DNA of 9,521 nucleotides, taken from assembly GCA_903872785.1 (NCBI GenBank), contig CAIQLZ010000008.1, forward strand, positions 1 through 9,521, in the 5' to 3' direction. The notes under the pieces are model-generated. The model ran no database searches. It was not told the origin of the DNA and saw only the letters and a list, made by a program, of their open reading frames with translations. The position numbers and the translations under genes were made by a program. Source of the DNA: Candidatus Levyibacteriota bacterium (GTDB lineage: Bacteria > Patescibacteriota > Microgenomatia > Levybacterales > UBA12049). Below are positions 1 to 5,465 of the stretch, piece after piece. How positions within the stretch are numbered: position 1 is the first letter of the stretch; every line of letters begins with the position of its first letter.

Positions 1-544
1 GCTTTACAAGCTCTTCTTTATTTAATGTTCTTGCTGATAGATTCATTCTGCGCAGCATTGAGTGTAAGCCTTCTGCTTTTGTGATTAACTTTGCTTTGGC
101 AGACAAGAAATAATTTTCCCGACTCATGGCCACGCCGCTTTCCAGTCCAGAGTAAGGAATTACAATGTAAAATTTTTTATCCAAAACAACATTCACGCTT
201 ACTAGTTCCTGAACAAAGTCTCTGTATATTTTAATCTGGTTTTTTAGTAACTGGCTTTGACTCTTTTCAATCTCCAGATCCAAAAGCCTCAGATAGGAGG
301 AGATGTCTATTTTTTTGCTTCTGATAAATACCTGAATAGAAAAAGATAGGGAATTTAGAAGCGAAGAATATGAGAGAACTTTGATATTTTGTTCCTCTTG
401 AGACAAAAGAGCAAAATTAGTTGCTTGAACCTCAATGACAGAGCAGGCGTTTCCGGAAGCAAGTAAAACAATATTGTCTACAATATCCAAAATTTCGGTA
501 AATTTTTGGGTTGTAGCTTTTATTTTTTGAGCAGATTTTTTCAT
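1..544 (-). CDS. TraC-like type IV secretion protein, 3' end cut by window edge
   Basis: The first 181 residues are visible, from an ATG at 544-542, with the frame open to the left edge. Residues 24-84 read as a VirB4/TraC N-terminal-type domain: a strand ending in IEV at 37-39, then TNFALLSQEEQ at 42-52, SLLNSLSFSIQVFIRSKKID at 61-80, and a YLRLL segment at 84-88. After a charged helix comes a strand FYIVIP at 125-130 and, near the cut, MNLSARTLNKEEL at 167-179. This arrangement is typical of the short TraC-like protein that CPR genomes encode between prgI and the VirB4/TraE ATPase; it has no Walker motifs itself in the visible part. The start follows the prgI stop by one base (TAA-T-ATG), so translation is probably coupled. 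It could instead be the N-terminus of a full VirB4-like ATPase; the window ends too early to tell. Family assignment rests on recalled motif patterns. Confidence 0.85.
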   Translation of the reverse strand, partial: MKKSAQKIKATTQKFTEILDIVDNIVLLASGNACSVIEVQATNFALLSQEEQNIKVLSYSSLLNSLSFSIQVFIRSKKIDISSYLRLLDLEIEKSQSQLLKNQIKIYRDFVQELVSVNVVLDKKFYIVIPYSGLESGVAMSRENYFLSAKAKLITKAEGLHSMLRRMNLSARTLNKEELVK

Positions 545-545
545 A

Positions 546-1676
546 TTAATTTACTTGTGCGCCTCCTGGGATAGGTGCTCCTCGAGGTGCAGGTGCACTT
601 GTTGGAAAAAGAGACATTCTCAGTTCTTCTCTCATATCAACAGAAATTGCTTCAATAGGCAAAATAATCTGACCCGTAGCATTAATTGCTATTTTTCCAA
701 ACCTATTTTGTCCTTGTGGGTCTTCGAATTCGACAGTATAGGTGCCATTTGCTAAGGAGGTAGCTGAGGCGAATCTACCAAACTCATTGGTCTTAAATGC
801 TCTAACCGGATTTCCGTCTTTATCTTTTATCTCAACTAAAATATTTGATAGATCGTTGCCTCGTGCGTCCTTGGTAATTCCGGTTATTAAATTTGGGGAA
901 TTGGGGATATTTGGCATGCCAATGGTTCTATTAAACCCTTTTGCTGGGGGCTCTGCGTTTTTCTTTTCTTCCCTGCTTGGCCTCATTTTGGCAGCTACTT
1001 TAGTAAAAGAAGCTCCTTGTGAAATTGCCGGACCTGATGGTTGTGCAGTTGGAGGAGAAGGATGTTTTGCTAATACTTCAATTGGATGTTGATTTTTCAA
1101 AGGTATTGCAGAATAAGTTTGTTGAGCAAGATTTGGCTGAAGATTAAGTCGAGAAACATTTTGATTAGAGGTGGTGTTGGGTTGGGAAGGCGTATTTTTG
1201 GCTGCAAGATTAGAGACAGACATTAAAAAGTGATTTTCTTTTTCATCTACTACGTTTTTTTGCTTAGTATCTAAGGAGTCAAGATAAATTTTCAGTTTGT
1301 CTTTTGGAAGCATGCTAAAATTAACCTTATTCCGCATGTTTTTTCCCATAGATGCAATTAGTGTTTTGTTGGGAAAGTAAATTTGGCCTCCGAGCTTTTC
1401 GTATACGAACTGGGTGGGTCTGAATAGGGCCTTAATATAATTTCCAATCATTACATCCATTGGTCGTCCGCTTATTGGAAAATATGCGAGTCCTGTACCC
1501 ACTAAAGCAAAGATTGCACAAAGAGGAAATCTTATCAAAAAATAAATGGGCAATTTATAGGTAATTCCTGCGAGAGTTATTCCTGTTGCAAGATATGCAA
1601 ATTGCTTTACGGTCATGTTGCCAATAAGTTTAAATTGAAAGCCCGTTACATCTTGCGGAATGGGGTGATTATCCAT
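546..1676 (-). CDS. PrgI-family type IV secretion membrane protein with C-terminal carboxypeptidase-regulatory-like beta domain
   Basis: This is a 376-residue inner-membrane component of the type IV secretion apparatus. The ATG at 1676 is chosen because it begins MDNHPIPQDVTGFQFKLIG, the conserved PrgI start in CPR bacteria; a TTG 45 bases upstream is open but adds unlikely residues. Two membrane helices lie at about 26-42 and 45-66, then a conserved GRPMDVMIGNY-type segment at 70-80. Residues 155-260 are a low-complexity Asn/Gln/Pro/Ser linker. Residues about 262-346 look like a carboxypeptidase-regulatory or Cna-B-type beta sandwich (ITGITKDARGNDLSNILVEI, then TNEFGRF at 296-302 and ANGTYTVEF at 309-317). 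Such a domain usually sits outside the membrane and mediates contacts. The last 20 residues are Pro/Gly/Ala-rich. The next gene starts one base after its stop. The PrgI part is certain; the beta domain is a pattern-based call. Confidence 0.94.
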   Translation of the reverse strand: MDNHPIPQDVTGFQFKLIGNMTVKQFAYLATGITLAGITYKLPIYFLIRFPLCAIFALVGTGLAYFPISGRPMDVMIGNYIKALFRPTQFVYEKLGGQIYFPNKTLIASMGKNMRNKVNFSMLPKDKLKIYLDSLDTKQKNVVDEKENHFLMSVSNLAAKNTPSQPNTTSNQNVSRLNLQPNLAQQTYSAIPLKNQHPIEVLAKHPSPPTAQPSGPAISQGASFTKVAAKMRPSREEKKNAEPPAKGFNRTIGMPNIPNSPNLITGITKDARGNDLSNILVEIKDKDGNPVRAFKTNEFGRFASATSLANGTYTVEFEDPQGQNRFGKIAINATGQIILPIEAISVDMREELRMSLFPTSAPAPRGAPIPGGAQVN

Positions 1677-1685
1677 ATAAGTCAG

Positions 1686-1712
1686 TCTATAACGTGAAAA
1701 ATTGCAATGCAA
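1686..1712 (-). promoter_or_regulatory. possible promoter of prgI
   Basis: On the minus strand a TATAGA -10 box (1691-1686) lies nine bases before the prgI ATG. The best -35 is TTGCAT (1712-1707) with a short 15-base spacer. The -35 lies in an 11-base palindrome, TTGCA-T-TGCAA (1702-1712), which could bind a regulator. No ribosome binding site is seen before the ATG, so a leaderless or very short-leader mRNA is likely. The spacer is suboptimal, hence low confidence. Confidence 0.35.
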
Positions 1713-1765
1713 GATTATCAAAGTGGGTCAAAAAAAATGAATTTTAGCCTCTCGCGTGAAAAGTA

Positions 1766-1794
1766 TTGATAACCTAAGAAAATTATCCTAGAAT
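1766..1794 (+). promoter_or_regulatory. promoter of the HELSH membrane protease-like gene
   Basis: TTGATA (1766-1771) and TAGAAT (1789-1794) are separated by exactly 17 bases, a good sigma70-type match. Transcription would start near 1801, giving a leader of about 32 bases whose first two thirds form a strong hairpin. This promoter is divergent from that of prgI, the two sharing a region of about 155 bases. Confidence 0.6.
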
Positions 1795-1798
1795 AAAT

Positions 1799-1819
1799 CC
1801 AGCACCGATTCGGTGCTGG
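1799..1819 (+). promoter_or_regulatory. perfect 9-bp hairpin at the predicted mRNA 5' end
   Basis: CCAGCACCG (1799-1807), a three-base ATT loop, and CGGTGCTGG (1811-1819) form a perfect GC-rich stem in very AT-rich surroundings. It begins at the predicted start site of the downstream gene and ends 13 bases before its ATG. Neither strand has a T-run after the stem, and no gene ends towards it, so an intrinsic terminator is unlikely. A 5' stem protecting the mRNA, or a protein or operator site (the DNA is itself a palindrome), fits better. Confidence 0.6.
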
Positions 1820-1832
1820 ATAAATTTAAAGC

Positions 1833-2507
1833 ATGATTTATTTTTTTGCGCTGTTTACTGAAATATACATTTTATTTTTACTCTCGAGACTTATGAGTAA
1901 AACTCTTTCTAAATTTATGTCAGTAAATTTAATTGCACTTATTTTTTTGCCTGGAGTTATTATTCACGAACTATCCCACCTTTTTATAGCGGCAATTTTG
2001 TTTGTTCCTGCGGGAAATATTGAGTTTATTCCGAAGAAAATTGGCAACGGAGTTAAGTTAGGAAGCATTGAGATTGCCAAAACAGACCCAATAAGAAGAA
2101 GTATAATTGGATTTGCGCCTGTTTTTGCAGGGGTTTCTCTTATTGTGGGAGCCGTATATCTTTTTAGTTCTGGTTTTTTATTTCTTCAAAGTGAAAAACC
2201 CTACATCTATATTTGTGCGATTTTGGTTCTAACTTATTTATTATTTGCAGTGAGTAATACTATGTTTTCCAGTAAGGCTGATATGGAGGGAACAATAGAA
2301 ATTTTAATAGCCCTTTTCATAGTTTTTGTGGGGACTTACGTTCTTGGTTTTCGTCCATCGTTGGTATATTTAAATAAAATATTTACAAAAGAATTTATTG
2401 GAGTAATTCAAAAGTCAACAGTTTTTTTATTTGCACCAATTGTTATAGATGTGTTTATTTTAGGAGTGATAAAGCTATTTCGAAGTATTCGTAAAAACAA
2501 TTATTAG
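1833..2507 (+). CDS. M50-like membrane metalloprotease family protein (HELSH motif)
   Basis: This is a 224-residue polytopic membrane protein with hydrophobic stretches near 1-19, 31-58, 91-115, 124-141, 154-172 and 196-215. HELSH at 45-49 lies inside a membrane helix (LPGVIIHELSHLFIAAILF), the zinc-binding HExxH arrangement of M50-type and related intramembrane metalloproteases. A later SNTMFSSKADMEG segment (141-153) has the pattern N-x-MF-x-S-K-x-D that would supply the third metal ligand, probably Asp150. I infer a zinc-dependent membrane protease or a relative; the substrate is unknown. The ATG at 1833 has no clear ribosome binding site; an internal Met21 would remove the first helix. 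The stop overlaps the stop of the convergent pilin gene (TTA at 2504-2506, TAG at 2505-2507). Its place inside a pilus locus makes processing of pilin or platform proteins possible, but nothing in the sequence shows this. Confidence 0.78.
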   Translation: MIYFFALFTEIYILFLLSRLMSKTLSKFMSVNLIALIFLPGVIIHELSHLFIAAILFVPAGNIEFIPKKIGNGVKLGSIEIAKTDPIRRSIIGFAPVFAGVSLIVGAVYLFSSGFLFLQSEKPYIYICAILVLTYLLFAVSNTMFSSKADMEGTIEILIALFIVFVGTYVLGFRPSLVYLNKIFTKEFIGVIQKSTVFLFAPIVIDVFILGVIKLFRSIRKNNY

Positions 2508-2755
2508 CTGACGCCTGTAACGTACAAGATAAGCTTTATTATCGCATAAGAGAATAAAATAACCAAAAGTCCAATTATGGCGAAAGTGAGAGCATTTTTT
2601 GCTTCCTGGATTTTTTTTGGATCTCCGCTTGAGGTAATAAATTTAATGCTTCCTACAATTAACATTGCGAGCGCCGCAATCCCCGCAAAACTTAAAATAA
2701 CTTCAGAAATTTTCTTTACGATTCCCGGGATATCTCCAAATTGCGCAACATCCAT
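2504..2755 (-). CDS. TrbC/VirB2-like pilin subunit, short form without signal peptide
   Basis: Starting at the ATG at 2755 this encodes 83 residues; a TTG six bases upstream is less likely. Two membrane helices (about 16-37 and 55-79) flank a short polar loop, ITSSGDPKKIQEAKN (40-54), followed by AIIGLL (59-64). This helix-loop-helix plan and the S-x-G-D loop are typical of CPR TrbC/VirB2-type pilin proteins, which polymerise into the conjugative or secretion pilus. Unlike its neighbours it has no signal peptide, only a short MDVAQFGDIPG leader. It is the last of four related genes and lies 46 bases downstream of the next pilin gene; the gap is T-rich on the coding strand. Its 3' end overlaps the convergent protease-like gene by four bases. 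A VirB3- or VirB6-like accessory role cannot be excluded for so small a protein. Confidence 0.87.
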   Translation of the reverse strand: MDVAQFGDIPGIVKKISEVILSFAGIAALAMLIVGSIKFITSSGDPKKIQEAKNALTFAIIGLLVILFSYAIIKLILYVTGVS

Positions 2756-2761
2756 ATTCAA

Positions 2762-2790
2762 AGAGTATCAAAGGAAAAGAAAAAAAACAA
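2762..2790 (-). promoter_or_regulatory. possible leaderless promoter of the short pilin gene
   Basis: On the minus strand TTGTTT (2790-2785), a 17-base spacer and TACTCT (2767-2762) end six bases before the ATG at 2755. The spacer is a pyrimidine run, so the -35 match could be chance. No ribosome binding site is present, which fits a leaderless start. Confidence 0.38.
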
Positions 2791-2801
2791 GCTTGAAGAT
2801 G

Positions 2802-3206
2802 TTAACCGCCGCCAATTTTTGGAATAGTTAAATTTGTATAGCTTAATCCAAAAGCTGCAAGAATAACGGACACTATAAAGATTGCCAAAAAGACAACAAT
2901 TAATCCTAAAATTGCAGCCATGACGTGATTTCTAGCTGCTTCGACTTCTGTTTTGTCTCCTCTGGATGTAATCCATCTGATACCGCCATAAAGAAGATAA
3001 ATAAGGGCAATAACAACTGCCAGGACAATAATAAAAATAACTACACCCTGTATTGTTTTTCCGATATTGTCTCCGCCGAGACCACAAAGGGCTGAAGCTA
3101 TAGGTCCTCCTCCTGCGCATGGATCTACTCCTGACTGCGCAAATGCGGGAAGAGCGAAGAGCGGATATATAAATAAGCTTAAAATGGCAATAACTAATTT
3201 CTTCAC
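2802..3206 (-). CDS. TrbC/VirB2-like pilin subunit with signal peptide and two cysteines (GTG start)
   Basis: From the GTG at 3206 this encodes 134 residues. It begins MKKLVIAILSLFIYPLF and has a textbook signal peptide with likely cleavage after ALPAFA (residue 23). The exported part has a short segment with Cys30 and Cys41 in a Gly-rich context, then helices at about 54-75 and 96-120 separated by the loop ITSRGDKTEVEAARN (79-93) followed by AAILGLI. The same loop pattern occurs in three neighbouring proteins. An in-frame ATG at 3224 and TTG at 3242 lie upstream, but a near-consensus promoter overlaps them and would start transcription next to the GTG, so I prefer the GTG. The two cysteines could form a disulfide or a cyclising or lipid-linked end; none of the other three has this pair. 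It probably forms a pilus or its inner-membrane pool. Confidence 0.88.
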   Translation of the reverse strand: MKKLVIAILSLFIYPLFALPAFAQSGVDPCAGGGPIASALCGLGGDNIGKTIQGVVIFIIVLAVVIALIYLLYGGIRWITSRGDKTEVEAARNHVMAAILGLIVVFLAIFIVSVILAAFGLSYTNLTIPKIGGG

Positions 3207-3213
3207 TAAATTT

Positions 3214-3242
3214 ATAATAATCATGATTTTTCCACTTGTCAA
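3214..3242 (-). promoter_or_regulatory. near-consensus promoter giving a leaderless GTG start
   Basis: On the minus strand TTGACA (3242-3237) and TATTAT (3219-3214) are spaced by exactly 17 bases, with -35 perfect and -10 one off consensus. Seven bases separate the -10 from the GTG at 3206, so the transcript would begin at or next to the start codon. The upstream ATG at 3224 lies within the spacer and would not be transcribed from here. Confidence 0.66.
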
Positions 3243-3251
3243 GGGGTAAAG

Positions 3252-4022
3252 CTATTTAACTATGTATGGCAAATGATGCTTGAAGGAATTTCTGCGAGTC
3301 CAATCTGATATTTTTTGTGCATTTGGAAATCCTAATTCTTTAATTTTCTCAATTGACATATTTTTATCTTTGTGTAGAAATAAAATTCTATCCGCCTCTT
3401 CATAGGAGAATCCGAGCTCTTTTTCGGCTGTATGCCCTGGCCATAACCCCGGAGAAGATTTAAGATTTACAATTTTCTTTGGTATTCCAAGGTATTTTGC
3501 AAGTTGATAAATTTGAGTTTTATACAAATGCCGGATAGGTTCTATGTCCGAAGCTTCGTCTCCGAATCTGGTAAAATAACCAAGAAGAAATTCAGACTTA
3601 TCCTCGGTTCCGAGCACCAATGCATTATTTTTTTTAGCAAAATCGTACAGCATAATCATGCGGATTCTTGCCATAATATTTCCGAGTCTTATTCTGTCTT
3701 CACTCGGTATGTTTAGTATTTTCATAAGATCATCAACGGAATTTTTTATAGATAATTCATGGATATTTTTATTTGGGATATTTGCCTTTTTTAAAGAATT
3801 AATGAAATTTTTTAATTTTGATTGAAAATAATATAGATGTGCAATTAGAATGTTTTCAGGGTCAACAGCTTCCTTTAATAAATAGAAACTGGTTGTGGAA
3901 TCAATTCCTCCGGACATTCCCAGAACAACCTTTTTCTTATTCTGTTCCCTTAACGTTTTCTTTAGAAAGCCGATAATTTTCTCTTTTTCTTTTTTAACAG
4001 CAATAGGCGGTAATTGGTACAT
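3252..4022 (-). CDS. nadE: NH3-dependent NAD+ synthetase
   Basis: This cytosolic enzyme makes NAD+ from deamido-NAD+ (nicotinate adenine dinucleotide), ATP and ammonia. The protein has 256 residues, the usual size for the ammonia-dependent form, with no glutaminase domain. Visible motifs in order: the PP-loop SGGIDS (37-42); GNIMARIRMIMLYDFA (114-129); GTEDKSEFLLGYFTRFGDEA (138-157) followed by SDIEPI, the substrate- and metal-binding stretch; SPGLWPGHTAEKELGFSYEE (190-209); and a C-terminal NSFKHHLP (245-252) equivalent to the usual HKR-P ending. One departure is GDEASDI where most members have GDGG-x-DI. The ATG at 4022 follows the nadD stop by one base (TAA-T-ATG) and has no ribosome binding site of its own, so it is translated by coupling to nadD. 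The gene just downstream has its own promoter. Confidence 0.96.
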   Translation of the reverse strand: MYQLPPIAVKKEKEKIIGFLKKTLREQNKKKVVLGMSGGIDSTTSFYLLKEAVDPENILIAHLYYFQSKLKNFINSLKKANIPNKNIHELSIKNSVDDLMKILNIPSEDRIRLGNIMARIRMIMLYDFAKKNNALVLGTEDKSEFLLGYFTRFGDEASDIEPIRHLYKTQIYQLAKYLGIPKKIVNLKSSPGLWPGHTAEKELGFSYEEADRILFLHKDKNMSIEKIKELGFPNAQKISDWTRRNSFKHHLPYIVK

Positions 4023-4023
4023 A

Positions 4024-4620
4024 TTATTGGTAAAGATTGCGTTCTGTTATATATTTTTCAATTTTTTTTGGCACAAAATCTGATATAGGTATTTTTTCTT
4101 TGATTTTTTTGCGGATTAGCGTTGAAGAGATATGTATCGGTGAAAATTTTTCTCTGTCAATTAAAATAATATTTTTTGAAGAAACAGACTGTTTTACGAT
4201 ATTTTCAAGACCTTTTTCTGCCGTTTTGAAATTGGATCTGGGAATAATAATGAGATTAAATTTATTTATGATTTCTTTCCATCCTTTCCATTTCGTAAAA
4301 TCTTTGACTTGATCTTCTCCAATAACCCAGGAAAATTTATTTTTTGGATATTTATTGGTTAAATATTTAAGCGCGTTAATGCTATAGCTGATTGTTTTTT
4401 TGCCTATTTCAAAATCAGAGACTTTAATATTGTCATTTTCCAAATATTTTGTCATCGCAAGTCTTTTGCTAGGTACTGATAAGTTTTTAACAAAAGGATG
4501 ACTGTAGCATGGCATAAGCCAGACTTGATTAAAATTATTGAATTTTAATAAATACCTGGCAATAGCGATGTGTCCTTTATGGGGGGGGTCAAAACTTCCG
4601 CCCAAAATTGCAATCTTCAT
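4024..4620 (-). CDS. nadD: nicotinate-nucleotide adenylyltransferase
   Basis: This enzyme joins nicotinate mononucleotide and ATP to give deamido-NAD+ and pyrophosphate, the step before NadE. It is 198 residues, a normal length. Nucleotidyltransferase motifs are complete: GGSFDPPHKGH (7-17) containing the HxGH signature at 14-17; MPCYSHPFVK (36-45); TISYSINAL (76-84); GEDQVKDFTKWKGWKEI (101-117); and the C-terminal HISSTLIRKKI (163-173) with the ISSTxxR signature. The start ATG at 4620 puts the Rossmann beta strand at residue 2. An AGAGG sits eight bases upstream, and a promoter lies just beyond. The codons for Asp-Pro-Pro-His in the active site contain an uninterrupted run of eight C residues (4588-4581), unusual in this AT-rich gene and prone to slippage. 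It forms a two-gene operon with nadE. Confidence 0.97.
   Translation of the reverse strand: MKIAILGGSFDPPHKGHIAIARYLLKFNNFNQVWLMPCYSHPFVKNLSVPSKRLAMTKYLENDNIKVSDFEIGKKTISYSINALKYLTNKYPKNKFSWVIGEDQVKDFTKWKGWKEIINKFNLIIIPRSNFKTAEKGLENIVKQSVSSKNIILIDREKFSPIHISSTLIRKKIKEKIPISDFVPKKIEKYITERNLYQ
4581..4588 (-). repeat. C8 homopolymer tract in the nadD active-site codons
   Basis: Eight consecutive G on the plus strand (C on the coding strand) span GAC-CCC-CCC-CAT, encoding D-P-P-H at nadD residues 11-14. In an AT-rich gene these would more usually be spelled with A/T third positions. The reading frame is intact as given. A one-base change in the tract would truncate NadD near its start. Confidence 0.9.
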
Positions 4621-4634
4621 CTTTTGTGCCTCTT

Positions 4635-4663
4635 ATTCTATCTCTTTTGTAGGCCTTAAACAA
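4635..4663 (-). promoter_or_regulatory. promoter of nadD-nadE
   Basis: On the minus strand TTGTTT (4663-4658) and TAGAAT (4640-4635) are 17 bases apart. The predicted start near 4628 leaves a leader of only about seven or eight bases before the ATG at 4620, so the AGAGG in between may be only partly transcribed. The region between the upstream pilin gene and nadD holds no clear terminator. Confidence 0.58.
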
Positions 4664-4686
4664 GACTGCCTGGGCTGGAGAAGAGA

Positions 4687-4989
4687 CTAATTTCCAACGA
4701 GGGACCTGATTATAGTTTTCATAAAAGCAAAAGATATAAGGGCAATAATTAAGCCTAACATTCCATAAAATAATGCAGTGCGTGCTTTTTGAAGATTTTC
4801 TTTTTTTCCTTCGGCGGTGATTAAATCTATTCCGCTTTTGATTATAAATAAAAGAGCTAAGAGGACAGCGATAATTATAAGTATTTCAACACCAACGCTT
4901 GCAGCCTCTCTGGCTTTATCCAGTCCTCCTTGCGGAACAGAAACTGCATATGCCTTTTCGATTGGAAACGAAAATATAAGATCTTTCAT
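4687..4989 (-). CDS. TrbC/VirB2-like pilin subunit
   Basis: From the ATG at 4989 this gives 100 residues; a TTG nine bases upstream is the only other start. The N-terminus (MKDLIFSFPIEKAYAVSVPQ) has an AYA at 13-15 that could be a signal-peptidase site, although the preceding hydrophobic stretch is short. Helices lie at about 32-50 and 72-92, separated by DLITAEGKKENLQKAR (55-70) and followed by GMLGLI. The loop has the same position and shape as in the other three pilin-like proteins but with Gly-Lys-Lys in place of Gly-Asp/Asn, the most divergent of the set. It starts 17 bases after the stop of the next pilin gene, has no recognisable promoter or ribosome binding site, and is probably co-transcribed with that gene. 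Likely a pilus subunit or minor variant. Confidence 0.86.
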   Translation of the reverse strand: MKDLIFSFPIEKAYAVSVPQGGLDKAREAASVGVEILIIIAVLLALLFIIKSGIDLITAEGKKENLQKARTALFYGMLGLIIALISFAFMKTIIRSLVGN

Positions 4990-5006
4990 AAATTTCAAAT
5001 TAAGAG

Positions 5007-5405
5007 CTATTGTAAATTTTTGAATTTATCAATACCGAAAATGTCCGAGCCTATGATTTGCAATATAACAAAAGAAAATATAATAAACAACAAGCCGATA
5101 ATTGCCGAAGTTAACTGTGTGCTAGCGCTTTTAAGTGCTTCCGGATTTCCCTGGGAAATCATATATTTGTAGCCTGCGATTATTGTTGCAATCAAGGCAA
5201 TTGTCCCTGCGACTCCCAAAACTAAATCAAAGACATTTTTACTAAGACTGCTAAAATTCGTTCCTACTTCTCCAACAGCGGTATTTACGCTGCTCGGGAT
5301 TGAGGAATCATCTGCATTAGCCTTTGAGATAAGGGGAGATATACAGAAGAGATTTAATAAGGAAATAGTTACAAAAACCAATCCAATGGTAAGATATTTT
5401 TTCAC
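5007..5405 (-). CDS. TrbC/VirB2-like pilin subunit with signal peptide (GTG start)
   Basis: From the GTG at 5405 this encodes 132 residues. It begins MKKYLTIGLVFVTISLL, with a long signal peptide and likely cleavage after SKANA (residue 31). A polar Ser-rich segment (32-56) leads to helices at about 59-79 and 98-118, joined by the loop YMISQGNPEALKSAS (81-95) and followed by AIIGLL, as in the other pilins. A TTG 24 bases upstream is in frame, but it would put charged and aromatic residues before a signal peptide that already starts cleanly at the GTG, and it lies within the promoter spacer. The C-terminus (DIFGIDKFKNLQ) is polar. It is the first gene of a two-pilin unit and is divergent from the long orphan gene across 131 bases. 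Confidence 0.88.
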   Translation of the reverse strand: MKKYLTIGLVFVTISLLNLFCISPLISKANADDSSIPSSVNTAVGEVGTNFSSLSKNVFDLVLGVAGTIALIATIIAGYKYMISQGNPEALKSASTQLTSAIIGLLFIIFSFVILQIIGSDIFGIDKFKNLQ

Positions 5406-5411
5406 ATTTTT

Positions 5412-5441
5412 ATAGTAACGCAAACACAACTAAGAATGCAA
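5412..5441 (-). promoter_or_regulatory. promoter giving a leaderless GTG start for the first pilin gene
   Basis: On the minus strand TTGCAT (5441-5436), an 18-base spacer and TACTAT (5417-5412) end six bases before the GTG at 5405. The transcript would start essentially at the start codon, and no ribosome binding site is present. The layout matches that of the pilin gene starting at 3206. Confidence 0.58.
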
Positions 5442-5465
5442 GTAATTTTAATCGAGGCTAATGTG

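Noticed and set aside
742..1092. A 116-codon plus-strand frame opposite prgI
   Set aside because: Its translation mirrors the Pro/Gly/Asn-rich linker of prgI in antisense; the prgI frame is supported by recognised family motifs.
2771..2792. T-rich run after the pilin gene ending at 2802 as an intrinsic terminator
   Set aside because: The run is long on the minus strand but the only preceding dyad is CAAGCTTG with no loop; it more likely serves as promoter spacer or is chance.
3222..3242. ATG at 3224 or TTG at 3242 as the start of the two-cysteine pilin
   Set aside because: Both lie inside the near-consensus promoter, while the GTG at 3206 starts a clean signal peptide; kept only as a less likely alternative.
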